The notes under the pieces: model-generated
What the model was told of the DNA's origin: nothing
Databases searched by the model: none
Seen by the model: only the letters and a program-made list of their open reading frames with translations
Source: Psychrobacter sp. JB385
GTDB lineage: Bacteria; Pseudomonadota; Gammaproteobacteria; Pseudomonadales; Moraxellaceae
Assembly (NCBI RefSeq): GCF_900163785.1
Contig: NZ_FUKN01000005.1
Span: 62,001-126,000, forward strand
Length of the DNA: 64,000 nucleotides
Direction: 5' to 3'
Program-made: the position numbers and the translations under genes
Part shown: positions 1 through 9,529 of the stretch, piece by piece
Position numbering within the stretch: the first letter of the stretch is position 1
How the letters are laid out: every line of letters starts with the position of its first letter

Positions 1-2
1 CG

Positions 3-848
3 GTTGTCCGTTACGGCAGCTTTCGTCAAGCCTCTGTCATGCTAGATATGCCACTATCCACATTGAGCCGCCGTGTTGCCAAATTAGAATCCGATCTGGC
101 ACTCAGACTGCTCAATCGTGATGCGCACCGCGTGCAGCTAACCCATGCAGGACAACAGTATTACAAAAGTAGCGCCCATCTGTTTGACGAGTTAGAAAAC
201 GTCGCGGTTTGCTTATTACAAGATAAAAATCAAGCCAAAGGTACGATTAGAGTCAGTGCTCCTGTCAACTTTGGTAGCGATATTTTGGCACCCTATTTCA
301 ATGCCTTTTTAAAGCGATATCCAGATATCCATTTGGATTTACGACTATCCAATCAAACCATTGATATAGAAGCACAGGCCATTGATATCGCTTTTCGCAT
401 TGGTGAGCACAGTGCTGATCACTGGATTGGACGACAGCTGACCAATATTCGCTTTATGATTTGTGCCTCAAGTATTACCGATATCTCTGCTATTCATGTG
501 CCCAATGATTTGGCGGGTTACCCTACCGTATTGTGCACGCCTATGTCGACTTGGCATCTGCAACATCGCACGACAGGTGAGGTGCACACGCATCAGCCAA
601 CGCACAATGTTCGTTTAAAGGTCGATAACATCAGCTTGCTGACAAAGGCTATTGCGGATGGTATCGGGTTGGGTTTTATTCCCGATTATGATGCTGAGCC
701 TTTGATTGCATCAGGACATTTGCAGCAAGTATTGCCTGATTGGCACAACCAACCTAGAGGCTGTCAGATGCTCTACCGCGACCGTGATAACATGCCTTAT
801 CGTATGCATTTATTGATCAATTTTATGCTCAAGTGCTTTGATAAGTAG
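3..848 (+). CDS. LysR-family transcriptional regulator, 5' end outside the window
   Basis: The open frame runs from base 3 with no start codon, and its first residues already lie inside a LysR-type winged helix-turn-helix (GSFRQAS ... LSTLSRRVAKLE), so roughly 15-20 N-terminal residues are missing to the left. An in-frame ATG at 39 falls inside the recognition helix and is not the true start. The remaining ~250 residues form the LysR substrate-binding domain with the usual 'FGSDILAPYFNAFLKRYPDIHLDLRLSN' type opening (shortened here: conserved IxVSAP strand, then YPDI). LysR proteins of this subgroup are DNA-binding regulators that answer to a small effector. The target is probably to the left of the window and cannot be named. 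Confidence 0.9.
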   Translation, partial: VVRYGSFRQASVMLDMPLSTLSRRVAKLESDLALRLLNRDAHRVQLTHAGQQYYKSSAHLFDELENVAVCLLQDKNQAKGTIRVSAPVNFGSDILAPYFNAFLKRYPDIHLDLRLSNQTIDIEAQAIDIAFRIGEHSADHWIGRQLTNIRFMICASSITDISAIHVPNDLAGYPTVLCTPMSTWHLQHRTTGEVHTHQPTHNVRLKVDNISLLTKAIADGIGLGFIPDYDAEPLIASGHLQQVLPDWHNQPRGCQMLYRDRDNMPYRMHLLINFMLKCFDK

Positions 849-1169
849 TCGCTTCGCTAATGATTGTTTTCTTATGCTGATGATCTGTGCCACATTTAAA
901 CCAAATACTGCATGCTGTCACCGCTATTTTTTAACGCTTACCTCATAGCCTTAGTATTTGACTATACTGTTTTGGGGCTGCAAATGTGTTAATCTTTCGC
1001 GGCAAAAGAGCAGTCACTCCTCGGTTTGTTGCCATAGAACATATAGCGTCTATACACAAACTTGTGATATGCCGATAAAATGCTCAATTAATAGCCTCTT
1101 ATAAATAGCCCTTTATAATAGTCACTTGTCTGTCTCTTTATTAATAGAGATAGAAGACGACCTTTGATA
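849..1169. other. Intergenic region without a recognisable gene
   Basis: About 320 bp between the LysR gene and the RnfB-like gene. I see no open frame with a credible start, no strong hairpin with a T-run and no repeat copy. The 3' part is AT-rich and probably carries the promoter of the downstream gene, but no clear -35/-10 pair stands out. Confidence 0.5.
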
Positions 1170-2051
1170 ATGACCGATATTAAGGCCTGCAATACCATGT
1201 CCCAAACCGACACCCATTCTCAAGATACGCCACAAACTCGCTTGGCAGACCTGCCTATCTTGTTTACGTCATTGCATATTGATACCTTGCCCGCTGACGT
1301 ACAAACAAAAATCTCACGTATTGATGCTTGTTTACCGCAAACCCAATGTGGTCTTTGTGAACATCCAGATGGCTGTTTGCCCTACGCGGCTGCCATCGTT
1401 TTAGAGGACGAGCCACACAACAAATGCGTACCTGGTGGGCAGCCCGTTACTGATGCCATCGCACAGATTCTGTATCCTGATACTCATAAAATACCCCTCA
1501 TAGCCGCTCCCTCTCAATGGCCAATAGACACTGCCTCTGGAAGACCTACCGAGGTGCGCGCAGTGATTCGTGAGGACGATTGTATTGGCTGCACCAAGTG
1601 TATTCCCGCTTGTCCCGTGGATGCTATCGTTGGTACAGGCAAACACATGCATACCATCTTTACTGACCTCTGTACTGGCTGCGAGCTATGTATTGCGCCT
1701 TGCCCCGTTGATTGTATTGACTTGGTCACAATAGAGCGCGAGGTTTCTGTCTCTGAACGAGAAGTCGAGCAAGAAGATTTGAGGCTGCGCTATCACACGC
1801 ATTTAAGACGAGTGACCGAACAGCTTGCAGATAGCAGCAATAGCAGACCAGTCGTCAGTATGGTAGAGGCCAAACTGAACAATGTAGCGAGCCAATCTCT
1901 CAATATCAGTGAGTCTCAAGCGAAAAACACCATTGCCGCGGCCAAGTTGCGTACTAAGATTAAGAAACTGGAAAAACAACTGAGCGTTCGTGCCAATGAG
2001 CAAAAGCAAGCTGAGCTTGAAGCACTACAGGCCGAGCTTTTACAGTTCTAA
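1170..2051 (+). CDS. rnfB: RnfB-like [4Fe-4S] ferredoxin protein, soluble orphan
   Basis: About 293 aa. An N-terminal Fe-S domain carries CGLC...C...C (about residues 60-86), the arrangement used by RnfB for its extra [4Fe-4S] cluster. Then come two CxxCxxCxxxCP motifs (about 138-148 and 168-178), each ligating a [4Fe-4S] cluster. RnfB normally passes electrons into the membrane Rnf complex, but this protein lacks the usual N-terminal membrane anchor and no rnfA, C, D, G or E gene adjoins it. The C-terminal ~100 residues are charged and probably helical. The first ATG (1170) is used here; ATG 1197, with an AAGG upstream, is a fair alternative, while a TTG at 1164 is unlikely. nth follows 98 bp later, the same neighbour that follows full rnf operons elsewhere. 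Its electron partner is unknown. Confidence 0.8.
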   Translation: MTDIKACNTMSQTDTHSQDTPQTRLADLPILFTSLHIDTLPADVQTKISRIDACLPQTQCGLCEHPDGCLPYAAAIVLEDEPHNKCVPGGQPVTDAIAQILYPDTHKIPLIAAPSQWPIDTASGRPTEVRAVIREDDCIGCTKCIPACPVDAIVGTGKHMHTIFTDLCTGCELCIAPCPVDCIDLVTIEREVSVSEREVEQEDLRLRYHTHLRRVTEQLADSSNSRPVVSMVEAKLNNVASQSLNISESQAKNTIAAAKLRTKIKKLEKQLSVRANEQKQAELEALQAELLQF

Positions 2052-2149
2052 TCATTTGATACACAATACGCGCTGCTCAATTGCTATAAAATGACCAAAA
2101 TAAGAGATTGACTCATTCATTGCCCAATAACATTCATTAATAAAATATT

Positions 2150-2845
2150 ATGAGTAAAACTGTCAAACATAAAACAGCCGATACACCACCATCAAGAAGA
2201 ATGCCCAATCGTGATGTGCGTCCATTCTTTGAAAAACTGGCGGCGACGATCGACGAACCCGTTACTGAACTCAACTATGCCAGCAATTTTGAATTATTGA
2301 TTGCCGTCATATTGTCTGCACAGGCAACGGATGTGAGTGTCAATATTGCCACCCAGCAATTGTATCCAGTCGCGAATACACCTGAAGCGATATTGGCATT
2401 GGGTGAAGAGGGTTTAAAGGCGTATATTAAAAATATCGGTTTGTACAATGCTAAAGCCAAAAACGTCATCAAAACCTGCCGCGATTTGATTGAGAAGTTT
2501 GATAGTACCGTGCCTGACAATCGTAAAGACTTAGAGTCGCTGGCGGGCGTTGGGCGTAAAACAGCCAATGTGGTTTTAAACACGGCCTTTGGTCAACCAA
2601 CGATGGCGGTCGATACGCATATCTTTCGCGTTGGCAATCGTACGGGGCTTGCCACAGGCAAAAATGTATTGATTGTTGAAGAAAAACTGGTTGAGCGTAT
2701 TCCAGACGACTTCATCGTTGATGCGCATCATTATCTTATTTTACACGGTCGCTATACCTGTCAAGCGCGCACACCAAAATGCGGCGCCTGCCCTGTTTAT
2801 ATTGAGTGTATGTTTAAAGACAAAGCTGCATTTTTGGAACTGTAG
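2150..2845 (+). CDS. nth: Endonuclease III (DNA glycosylase/AP lyase)
   Basis: 231 aa, slightly longer than the usual ~211 because of an N-terminal basic extension. The helix-hairpin-helix LAGVGRKTANVV includes the catalytic lysine, followed by the MAVDTHIFRVGNR segment with the catalytic aspartate. The C-terminus has the Cys-x6-Cys-x2-Cys-x5-Cys cluster that ligates a [4Fe-4S] centre. The enzyme removes oxidised pyrimidines in base-excision repair in the cytoplasm. It lies directly downstream of the RnfB-like gene and is probably co-transcribed with it. Confidence 0.96.
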   Translation: MSKTVKHKTADTPPSRRMPNRDVRPFFEKLAATIDEPVTELNYASNFELLIAVILSAQATDVSVNIATQQLYPVANTPEAILALGEEGLKAYIKNIGLYNAKAKNVIKTCRDLIEKFDSTVPDNRKDLESLAGVGRKTANVVLNTAFGQPTMAVDTHIFRVGNRTGLATGKNVLIVEEKLVERIPDDFIVDAHHYLILHGRYTCQARTPKCGACPVYIECMFKDKAAFLEL

Positions 2846-2942
2846 GGGTTTGACCTATCCGTTTCAAACCACAACGACGAATTGTACGCCTACCTCTAGT
2901 CGATGCTAAATAAAACAGCTATATTACATGTCAACACTGAAC

Positions 2943-3004
2943 TAGAATGAGTTTTTCTTGCTTGCTGTGCCTTTGCAGACAGAGGCTGCGAAAAATTCAT
3001 TCTA
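2943..3004. repeat. Dispersed hairpin repeat, copy A
   Basis: A 62-bp element in the nth / PfpI intergenic gap. The ends TAGAATGAGTTTTTC and GAAAAATTCATTCTA are inverted repeats (14 of 15 pairs plus one G-T). The core, read on the minus strand, contains TTTTTCGCAGCCTCTGT and CACAGCAAGCAAGAAAAA. These blocks recur near 19441, 31171 and 58513. See the finding on covarying arms. Confidence 0.8.
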
Positions 3005-3165
3005 ATTACACTGTATCGATTTTATACTAAACTCAGTATATCATCGTTACTTTGATAAATTACCATGGCATTTATGTCAATAAATAAAGCAAAAATTGTG
3101 GATACCAGTTGCCATGGATGGCTACTTATCGTTATAAAAATCATTGTCATATTAAGGAAAATCAA

Positions 3166-3762
3166 ATGAATACGATTACTGCACTGCTGTTTGACGACTT
3201 TGAAACCTTGGATTTGTTTGGGCCGATTGAGATGTTTGGAAGTATGCCTGAGCATTATCGCATTCAATTTGCCTCGATGACCGGTGGTATTATTCGCAGC
3301 AAGCATGGCGTTGCTATGCAAACAACTGCCGTCGCAGAATTAGAGGATCAGACTGATATTTTATTGGTACCAGGTGGGATGGGTACTAGGCAATTGGTAC
3401 ATAATAAGCCTTTCTTGCAGATCCTCACAGCGCTTGTCGAACAAGCGGATTGGGTGCTTAGCGTCTGTACTGGTAGCGCTTTGTTGGCAAAGGCTGGGGT
3501 TTTGGATGGCAAGCGCGCCACCTCTAACAAGCTGTCATGGCAATGGGTAATATTGCAATCTGAGCAAGTCAACTGGATAAAACAAGCACGCTGGGTAGTC
3601 GATGATAAATTCTATACGTCATCAGGTGTGAGTGCTGGCATGGACATGGCACTTGGTTTTATTGCTGACAGACACGATGTAGAGATTGCACGTCACATTG
3701 CTATCTATACCGAATATCGTTGGCAAGAAAATAGTGATATCGATGACTTTTATCGCCCTTGA
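3166..3762 (+). CDS. DJ-1/PfpI family protein (class I glutamine amidotransferase-like)
   Basis: 198 aa from ATG 3166, which has an AAGGAAAA ribosome site; the longer open frame from 3109 has no ribosome site and adds residues outside the fold. The flavodoxin-like DJ-1/PfpI fold is recognised by LLFDDFETLDLFGPIEMFG near the start, LLVPGGMGTR, and the nucleophile elbow VLSVCTGSALLAKAG (Cys about residue 105), followed by ATSNKLSWQWV. Members of this group (ThiJ/PfpI, isonitrile hydratase-like, chaperone/deglycase types) vary widely in activity, so the substrate is not assigned. It seems to be a single-gene unit. Confidence 0.85.
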   Translation: MNTITALLFDDFETLDLFGPIEMFGSMPEHYRIQFASMTGGIIRSKHGVAMQTTAVAELEDQTDILLVPGGMGTRQLVHNKPFLQILTALVEQADWVLSVCTGSALLAKAGVLDGKRATSNKLSWQWVILQSEQVNWIKQARWVVDDKFYTSSGVSAGMDMALGFIADRHDVEIARHIAIYTEYRWQENSDIDDFYRP

Positions 3763-3924
3763 TCCAGGCTCGGTTACCTCATAATACCATCCATCGCTAG
3801 AGTTTTGCCTCGATACACGTTAAAATACGCTAATTTTTTGATTCTTTTTCACCTTTTATTTTTCTATACATTTAATAATGACTGAGTGCGTAAACTACAG
3901 TCCCTGCAATTAAGCGATCCCATT

Positions 3925-5091
3925 ATGCGTGAATACAACTTATTTACCTCAGAATCTGTGAGTGAAGGCCATCCTGATAAAATGGCTGACCAAATATCAG
4001 ACGCTATCCTTGATGCTATCTTGAGTGAAGACCTACATGCACGTGTGGCCTGCGAGACATTGGTCAAAACGGGTGCAGTGATATTAGCAGGCGAAATTAC
4101 TACAACTGCCAATATCGATTTGGAACGTCTGGTCCGTGATACTGTGAATGGCATCGGTTATCATCATTCAGATTTGGGCTTTGATGGCGAGACTTGTGCC
4201 GTTATCAATATGCTTGGTAAGCAATCTCCCGAAATTGCTCAAGGGGTTGATCGCAGTGATCCTGAAGAACAAGGCGCAGGTGACCAAGGTTTGATGTTTG
4301 GTTATGCCAGTAACGAAACTGACGTCTTAATGCCCGCTCCTATCGAATTCGCTCATCGCTTAATGGAGCGTCAGTCTGAGCTACGCCGTGCAGGAGAGCT
4401 ACCGTGGTTACGTCCAGATGCCAAAGCGCAAGTCACCCTAAAATATGATGGCAATAAGCCTGTCGCCGTTGATGCCGTTGTTTTATCAACCCAGCATGAT
4501 CCCAGCATATCGCAGCATGATTTACAAGAAGCAGTGATGGAATCTATCATTAAGCACGTATTACCAGCTGAGCTACTACATGCGGGTACACGTTATCACA
4601 TCAATCCAACTGGCAAATTCGTCATCGGTGGCCCTGTTGGTGATGCAGGATTGACAGGTCGTAAAATCATTGTTGATACTTACGGTGGTATGGCGCGTCA
4701 TGGCGGCGGTGCATTCAGTGGTAAGGACCCTTCAAAAGTAGATCGTAGCGCGGCATATGCAGTGCGTTATGTGGCAAAGAACATCGTAGCAGCAGGACTG
4801 GCTGAGCGCTGTGAAATCCAAGTCAGCTATGCGATTGGTGTCGCTGAACCGACTTCTATTTCTGTCAATACTTTTGGCACCAATAAAATCAGCAATGATG
4901 AGATCATTCGTCTGATTCGTACGCATTTTGACTTGCGTCCTTATGGCATTACTCGCATGCTCAATCTATTACAGCCAATGTATCAGCAAACCGCGACTTT
5001 TGGTCATTTCGGTCGTTTGGGCTCAGAAACCGCCTTCACGTGGGAAAAAACAGACAAAGCTGAGATCTTAAAAGCAGACGCTGGTTTATAG
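3925..5091 (+). CDS. metK: S-adenosylmethionine synthetase
   Basis: 388 aa from ATG 3925, giving the family-typical beginning [19 protein letters not shown]; a GTG at 3886 would add 13 non-conserved residues. It makes SAM from ATP and methionine in the cytoplasm. Visible signatures are GHPDK (ATP binding), [12 protein letters not shown] around residue 116, and the glycine-rich P-loop-like [19 protein letters not shown] around residue 260, all complete. No SAM riboswitch-like structure is apparent in the ~160 bp upstream. The DUF3144 gene follows after 71 bp and may share the transcript. Confidence 0.97.
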   Translation: MREYNLFTSESVSEGHPDKMADQISDAILDAILSEDLHARVACETLVKTGAVILAGEITTTANIDLERLVRDTVNGIGYHHSDLGFDGETCAVINMLGKQSPEIAQGVDRSDPEEQGAGDQGLMFGYASNETDVLMPAPIEFAHRLMERQSELRRAGELPWLRPDAKAQVTLKYDGNKPVAVDAVVLSTQHDPSISQHDLQEAVMESIIKHVLPAELLHAGTRYHINPTGKFVIGGPVGDAGLTGRKIIVDTYGGMARHGGGAFSGKDPSKVDRSAAYAVRYVAKNIVAAGLAERCEIQVSYAIGVAEPTSISVNTFGTNKISNDEIIRLIRTHFDLRPYGITRMLNLLQPMYQQTATFGHFGRLGSETAFTWEKTDKAEILKADAGL

Positions 5092-5162
5092 AAATCTTAT
5101 TTTATATCGTTTATAAACCATTTTTATAAACTCAACATTCTGACACTTATTAGGAGTCGCTT

Positions 5163-5522
5163 ATGTCGCAAGACAACAACACTCAAGACAACAATGTTGA
5201 TGCAAACATTGAGATTACCCCTGAAATGCAGGCATTTTACCAGCGCGCGGATGCCATCATTGGTGTTGCAAATAGCCAATTGGGGCCAGAAGCACATTCT
5301 GGACAAGTGGGTGCATCTTTATTGTATGCAGCCGCACGCTATAGCGCATCAGTTGCCTCTATCGGTTTTATTAAGGGCGACGACTTTGCCAAAGAAAAAG
5401 ACGATATCGTTGAATTTTATGTCAAACAATATCGTCAAATGTTAAGCGATAACTTAACCGATTATGCGCAAAACTTTGATAAATACGTGCAAATCAACAA
5501 AGACGATAAGCCAGCTGAATAA
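5163..5522 (+). CDS. DUF3144 family protein
   Basis: 119 aa, starting after a clear TAGGAG ribosome site. An acidic, Asn/Gln-rich N-terminus leads into the DUF3144 core with FYQRADAIIGVANSQ and ASLLYAAARYSASV. The protein is acidic, without signal or membrane segments, so probably cytosolic. The family is common in Moraxellaceae and related bacteria, and its function is not known to me. A strong terminator follows. Confidence 0.85.
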   Translation: MSQDNNTQDNNVDANIEITPEMQAFYQRADAIIGVANSQLGPEAHSGQVGASLLYAAARYSASVASIGFIKGDDFAKEKDDIVEFYVKQYRQMLSDNLTDYAQNFDKYVQINKDDKPAE

Positions 5523-5568
5523 AGTCAGCTCGCTTATTTAATATTTTGATAACAGTAATATTCATATC

Positions 5569-5605
5569 AAAGCCCAAGCTGTCTGACAAGCTTGGGCTTT
5601 TTTAT
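5569..5605 (+). terminator. Rho-independent terminator after the DUF3144 gene
   Basis: A 12-bp stem, AAAGCCCAAGCT / AGCTTGGGCTTT, with an 8-nt loop, followed by a T-run. It ends the metK-DUF3144 transcript. Confidence 0.9.
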
Positions 5606-5742
5606 TGATACTTTTAACCTCATTAGCCTCGATATATTTTAAAATGATACCCTATAGATGGTCGCTTATAAATGCGCTACTATCAATACGACAGCAGAAC
5701 GTCAGTAATAAAATCCCTATCTTCATCTTATAAGGACATACC

Positions 5743-6069
5743 ATGATGATCAATTTGCTTAAATCTTCTTTACTTGGTTTAACCCTGACAATGGCACTGA
5801 CAAATTGTAGTTACTTACCGAGTCCAGACAAGACCAATACCACACCTACTCAGCCAGCCAAGACCGGCAATACACTACCGCAAGGCAGCCTCACTCAATG
5901 TCCGCCTTCTAATGCGAGTGCTGGAGATACTATGTGTACCATGCAGTATGATCCCGTCTGTGTAAAAACCAAAGTCGGTTCAGTAATCAGTTATCGTACA
6001 GCGGGCAATGCTTGCTCTGCTTGCAATATGCCTGAAGCGGTAGGTTATGTAAAAGGTGAATGTAAATAA
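5743..6069 (+). CDS. Small secreted lipoprotein with a Kazal-like cysteine pattern
   Basis: 108 aa. A signal peptide ends in a lipobox (MALTNC), so the mature protein should be lipidated at Cys22. A Pro/Thr-rich spacer follows, then a cysteine-rich C-terminus: CTMQYDPVCVKTK, SYRTAGNACSACN and YVKGEC. The order CxxxYDPVC ... Y/NAC ... G-x-C matches Kazal-type inhibitor domains (PVC...TYxNACxA...GxC). Bacterial Kazal-like lipoproteins are known but little studied. A role in blocking host or competitor proteases is only an inference. The start could be 5743 or the adjacent ATG at 5746; AAGGACA lies just upstream. Confidence 0.75.
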   Translation: MMINLLKSSLLGLTLTMALTNCSYLPSPDKTNTTPTQPAKTGNTLPQGSLTQCPPSNASAGDTMCTMQYDPVCVKTKVGSVISYRTAGNACSACNMPEAVGYVKGECK

Positions 6070-6143
6070 TACCGCGCTCAAGGGTTTAAAATCATGCTCA
6101 GACAACTGAGTGCTTTAAAAAAAATTATTGGCCATACAAACAT

Positions 6144-6183
6144 AAAAAATCCTAAAACACTCATGTGTCTTAGGATTTTTTTT
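6144..6183. terminator. Bidirectional terminator between convergent genes
   Basis: Stem AAAAAATCCTAA / TTAGGATTTTTT with an inner ACAC/GTGT helix. It is flanked by A- and T-runs, so it can serve both the lipoprotein gene and the convergent BCCT transporter gene. Confidence 0.88.
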
Positions 6184-6219
6184 CAATAACCATCATATGA
6201 TAGATATTTTACTCGCGAA

Positions 6220-7869
6220 CTACTCGTCCTTTATAATCTTAGGCGGGCCTTTTAATAAGTGCTCGTCGGCAAATTCGTTGGCTGAGTTATGATCGGCAGA
6301 CTCTTCAGTAATAAAGTGCTGCTGAGCCCGATAAAGTATCAGTCGGTCTCGACCCAAACCACGATGCAACGCATACATCATCAAAAATATGACCAAAGCA
6401 AACGGCAGTCCCGCAACGATGGCTGCTGCCTGTAAAGCGCCCAATCCGCCAGCGGCTAACAAAATAGCAGCAATCAAACCTTCTGTAATCGCCCAAAACA
6501 AACGCTGAATCTTAGGTGGGTTGGTATCACCACCAGCAGTCAACATATCAATCACAAAACTTGCCGAATCTGATGACGTAACGAACCACAAGATAATCAT
6601 CACGACGATAAGTAGCGTAATCGGTTTAGTAAATGGATAATACTCAACCAATCTAAAAATGGCACTGCCCATATCTTGTTGTACCGCTTCTACCAATCCT
6701 GGATTGGCAAGGGCTGGATCAAGCGCTGCAAGCATTTCCATGTGGATAGCCACACCACCAAAGGTTGTAAACCAGAAAAACAAAAGTACCATTGGAATTA
6801 ATAGGACACCCAGTACAAACTCACGAATCGTACGACCACGGCTGATACGAGCAATAAACACCCCTACAAATGGTGCCCAACTTACCCACCATGCCCAGTA
6901 GAACATGGTCCAACTGCTTTGCCAGTCTGTATTACTATAAGACTCACCCCATGTTGCTAAAGGTATTAAATCAACTACGTAATTTCCGATATTTTCAAGA
7001 AAGCTATCAAGAATAAATAAGGTTGGCCCTAAAATCACCATAAAGGCCAAAAGTATACCTGTGAAACCCATATTAATATCGCTTAAGCGCTTGATACCTT
7101 TATCAAGACCAAGCATCAAAGACCCACAGGCAAGTGCAGTCACAAAGGCGATAGTAATAAACTGTACTGTCAAGTTGTTGGGAATACCAAATAAATTCTC
7201 TAGACCTGAGTTGATCTGCATAACACCCAGACCCAAAGAAGTCACTACCCCAAACATCGTACCGAACACCGCCAAGATATCAACCGTATGACCCCAGCGA
7301 CCGTAAATTTTTTCGCCTAATATGGGATATAGGGTTGAGCGAATGGAGAGCGGTAAACCACGACGAAAATGGAAGTAAGCCAACGACAACGCTACAATGG
7401 TATAAATGGCCCAAGCATGTAAACCCCAATGCAAAAATGAGATACTCATTGCTTGCTTGGCCGCATCTATCGTTTCTGGCTCGCCAAGTGGCGGTGCCAT
7501 GTAGTGATACAACGGCTCAGCAGTGCCCCAATATACCAATCCAATACCAATGCCAGCCGAGAACAACATGCCAATCCATGAGAATAGACTGTATTCTGGC
7601 TTCTCTGTTTGTTGACCTAAACGTATATCACCGTACCGACTCGCTGCAAGGTAAATACAAAAGATCAGCGCCAAGTTCATCAAAATGGTGAACATCCAGC
7701 CGAACTTGTCAGTGATAAAATTTTGTAAGAAAGTAAATAGTGTTCCTGCTGTTTCGGTGAAAAAAGCACCAAAAATAATAAACCCTACGATAAGTAATGC
7801 CGAAGTAATAAACACAGGTTTACTAACTCGGGGGAATGGGCCTAATCTGCCAACCTTTACATGATCCAT
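6220..7869 (-). CDS. BCCT family betaine/choline/carnitine transporter
   Basis: 549 aa with about 12 hydrophobic segments, an inner-membrane secondary transporter. The BCCT fingerprint is clear: the glycine-rich TM3 stretch GIGIGLVYWGTAEP, and the TM8/loop signature WAWWVSWAPFVGVFIARISRGRTIREF. Such proteins import glycine betaine, choline or related trimethylammonium osmolytes, driven by Na+ or H+. The C-terminal tail is short and acidic. The substrate cannot be decided from sequence alone. The gene is monocistronic. Confidence 0.93.
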   Translation of the reverse strand: MDHVKVGRLGPFPRVSKPVFITSALLIVGFIIFGAFFTETAGTLFTFLQNFITDKFGWMFTILMNLALIFCIYLAASRYGDIRLGQQTEKPEYSLFSWIGMLFSAGIGIGLVYWGTAEPLYHYMAPPLGEPETIDAAKQAMSISFLHWGLHAWAIYTIVALSLAYFHFRRGLPLSIRSTLYPILGEKIYGRWGHTVDILAVFGTMFGVVTSLGLGVMQINSGLENLFGIPNNLTVQFITIAFVTALACGSLMLGLDKGIKRLSDINMGFTGILLAFMVILGPTLFILDSFLENIGNYVVDLIPLATWGESYSNTDWQSSWTMFYWAWWVSWAPFVGVFIARISRGRTIREFVLGVLLIPMVLLFFWFTTFGGVAIHMEMLAALDPALANPGLVEAVQQDMGSAIFRLVEYYPFTKPITLLIVVMIILWFVTSSDSASFVIDMLTAGGDTNPPKIQRLFWAITEGLIAAILLAAGGLGALQAAAIVAGLPFALVIFLMMYALHRGLGRDRLILYRAQQHFITEESADHNSANEFADEHLLKGPPKIIKDE

Positions 7870-8114
7870 TATTTATTAGCCTCGATTTTTTAGAAAGGCC
7901 ACCTTAACAAGGTCGCTCATAATTATCAAATCTAATTCAAATACTTACAATTTCGTTACTAATAGACATACTATAAAATTATGCTGCATATCCGTATGCA
8001 ATTTTACAAAAAATAGACAAACTTGGTAGTAATATCTACGTCAGTTTGCCTATTAATTTTTGTGCTTAGAGCTGGTTTTTGATCCAATAAAATAAACCTC
8101 GGGCGAGAAACATC

Positions 8115-9356
8115 TTACTCTGGTATCAATTGCAGCAGCTTACTGTCACTTTCGTCTTCTAGTACCCACACTTGCCCATCTACAGTCAGCACACTACGAA
8201 TACGCTCACCCATATCATAACGATAACGCTCAGAAGCAGTATTATCATTGTCAACATCCACTACAACTAAAGCCTTTGATGATAAGCCACCAACTAGGAA
8301 ATCTCCTTGCCATGCTGGGAAATCGTTTTTCATACCAGCCGTATAAAGACTCATTGATGAGGGCGAAATAACAGGTGTCCATGTGACTTTAGGCGCTTCA
8401 AACTCAGGACGAGTATCATGATCGGGAATAGGCGTACCAGAATAGTTGCGTCCATTAGACACAATCGGCCAACCATAGTTCTTACCTTTTTCAATTAAGT
8501 TAAATTCATCACCGTCCTTTGGACCCATCTCGCTTATCCATAACTTGCCATTTTCATCGAACCTCATTGCCAGTACATTACGATTGCCTATTGTCCAGAA
8601 CTGAGAGGCAATTTTATTGCTATCATTGACAAATGGATTGTCTTTTGGCACCGAGCCATCAGGATGTAGTCTGATGATTTTGCCCAAGTTCATACTCATG
8701 TCTTGCGCTGGGTCTTTTTTCTGACGCTCTCCTGAGCTGATATACAAATACTGTCCATCAGGTGAAAATAGCAAGCGATGACTGTAATGACCTTGCCCAG
8801 TTACTTTTGGTATTTGTTGCCAAATTGGGGTGATATTTTGTAGACTTGGCGTGGCCGTATTCAATCCTGACAGTTTGGCCTTTATAACCTTGGCCCCAAA
8901 GTTATTGCTGTCAGTGCCCGTACCTGCTTCTGCATAGCTGATATAGACGTTGTTGGAGGTCGCAAAATCTGGCGCAAGTACAATGTCTCCCAATCCACCT
9001 TGTCCGCCATAAGCAACACTAGGTACACCCGACACTTCTGTCTTAGCCCCTGTAACGGTATCTACAATAAACAACTCACCTGTCTTTTGTGTGACCAAAA
9101 ACTTGAGGGATGTATTATTCGATTTGGGCAGTGCTACCATTGCCCACGGCTCATCAAAGGTAGCTACGGCCTTAGTCGTAAAAGCAGGCTTTTTGGCACT
9201 CATTGACGACTCTGTAGTAGAGGCTTTTGCTTGTTTGTCTGATGTGGCATTAACTGCTGGCTCACTTGAGCAGGCAGCGGTGCTAAATAGTAGTGCTGAT
9301 ATGATGATTGGCAGGGTTAACGGTGTACTAATATACCTTGTATTGATTGTCGTCAT
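8115..9356 (-). CDS. PQQ-dependent sugar dehydrogenase-like lipoprotein (GSDH/YliI family)
   Basis: 413 aa. The N-terminal signal peptide ends in a lipobox (FSTAACSS), suggesting an outer-membrane or periplasmic lipoprotein. After a low-complexity linker comes the six-bladed beta-propeller of the glucose/sorbosone dehydrogenase family: FDEPWAM, GQGGLGDIVLAPDF, HYSHRLLFSPDGQYLYISSGE, and EMGPKDGDEFNLIEKGKNYGWP. E. coli YliI (Asd) is the nearest well-known relative, a soluble PQQ aldose dehydrogenase. No PQQ synthesis genes are in the window. It probably forms its own transcript. Confidence 0.88.
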   Translation of the reverse strand: MTTINTRYISTPLTLPIIISALLFSTAACSSEPAVNATSDKQAKASTTESSMSAKKPAFTTKAVATFDEPWAMVALPKSNNTSLKFLVTQKTGELFIVDTVTGAKTEVSGVPSVAYGGQGGLGDIVLAPDFATSNNVYISYAEAGTGTDSNNFGAKVIKAKLSGLNTATPSLQNITPIWQQIPKVTGQGHYSHRLLFSPDGQYLYISSGERQKKDPAQDMSMNLGKIIRLHPDGSVPKDNPFVNDSNKIASQFWTIGNRNVLAMRFDENGKLWISEMGPKDGDEFNLIEKGKNYGWPIVSNGRNYSGTPIPDHDTRPEFEAPKVTWTPVISPSSMSLYTAGMKNDFPAWQGDFLVGGLSSKALVVVDVDNDNTASERYRYDMGERIRSVLTVDGQVWVLEDESDSKLLQLIPE

Positions 9357-9460
9357 CTTTTACTCTCCGTCCGTGTTAAGTTGGTGTCGTTAGAGCTTAA
9401 ATTATTTATAGCACAGTCATCGTGTTAAAAAAGTAAAATAATACCAATACACAACGTAAA

Positions 9461-9492
9461 AACCCCTTACTCGCCATTGCAAGTAAGGGGTT
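9461..9492 (-). terminator. Terminator downstream of clpB
   Basis: Perfect 11-bp stem AACCCCTTACT / AGTAAGGGGTT. Read on the minus strand it is followed by a TTTTT run, placing it 38 bp after the clpB stop. Confidence 0.9.
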
Positions 9493-9529
9493 GGTTTATA
9501 TTTATAAAAACGTTATTCAGCGTTTACTG

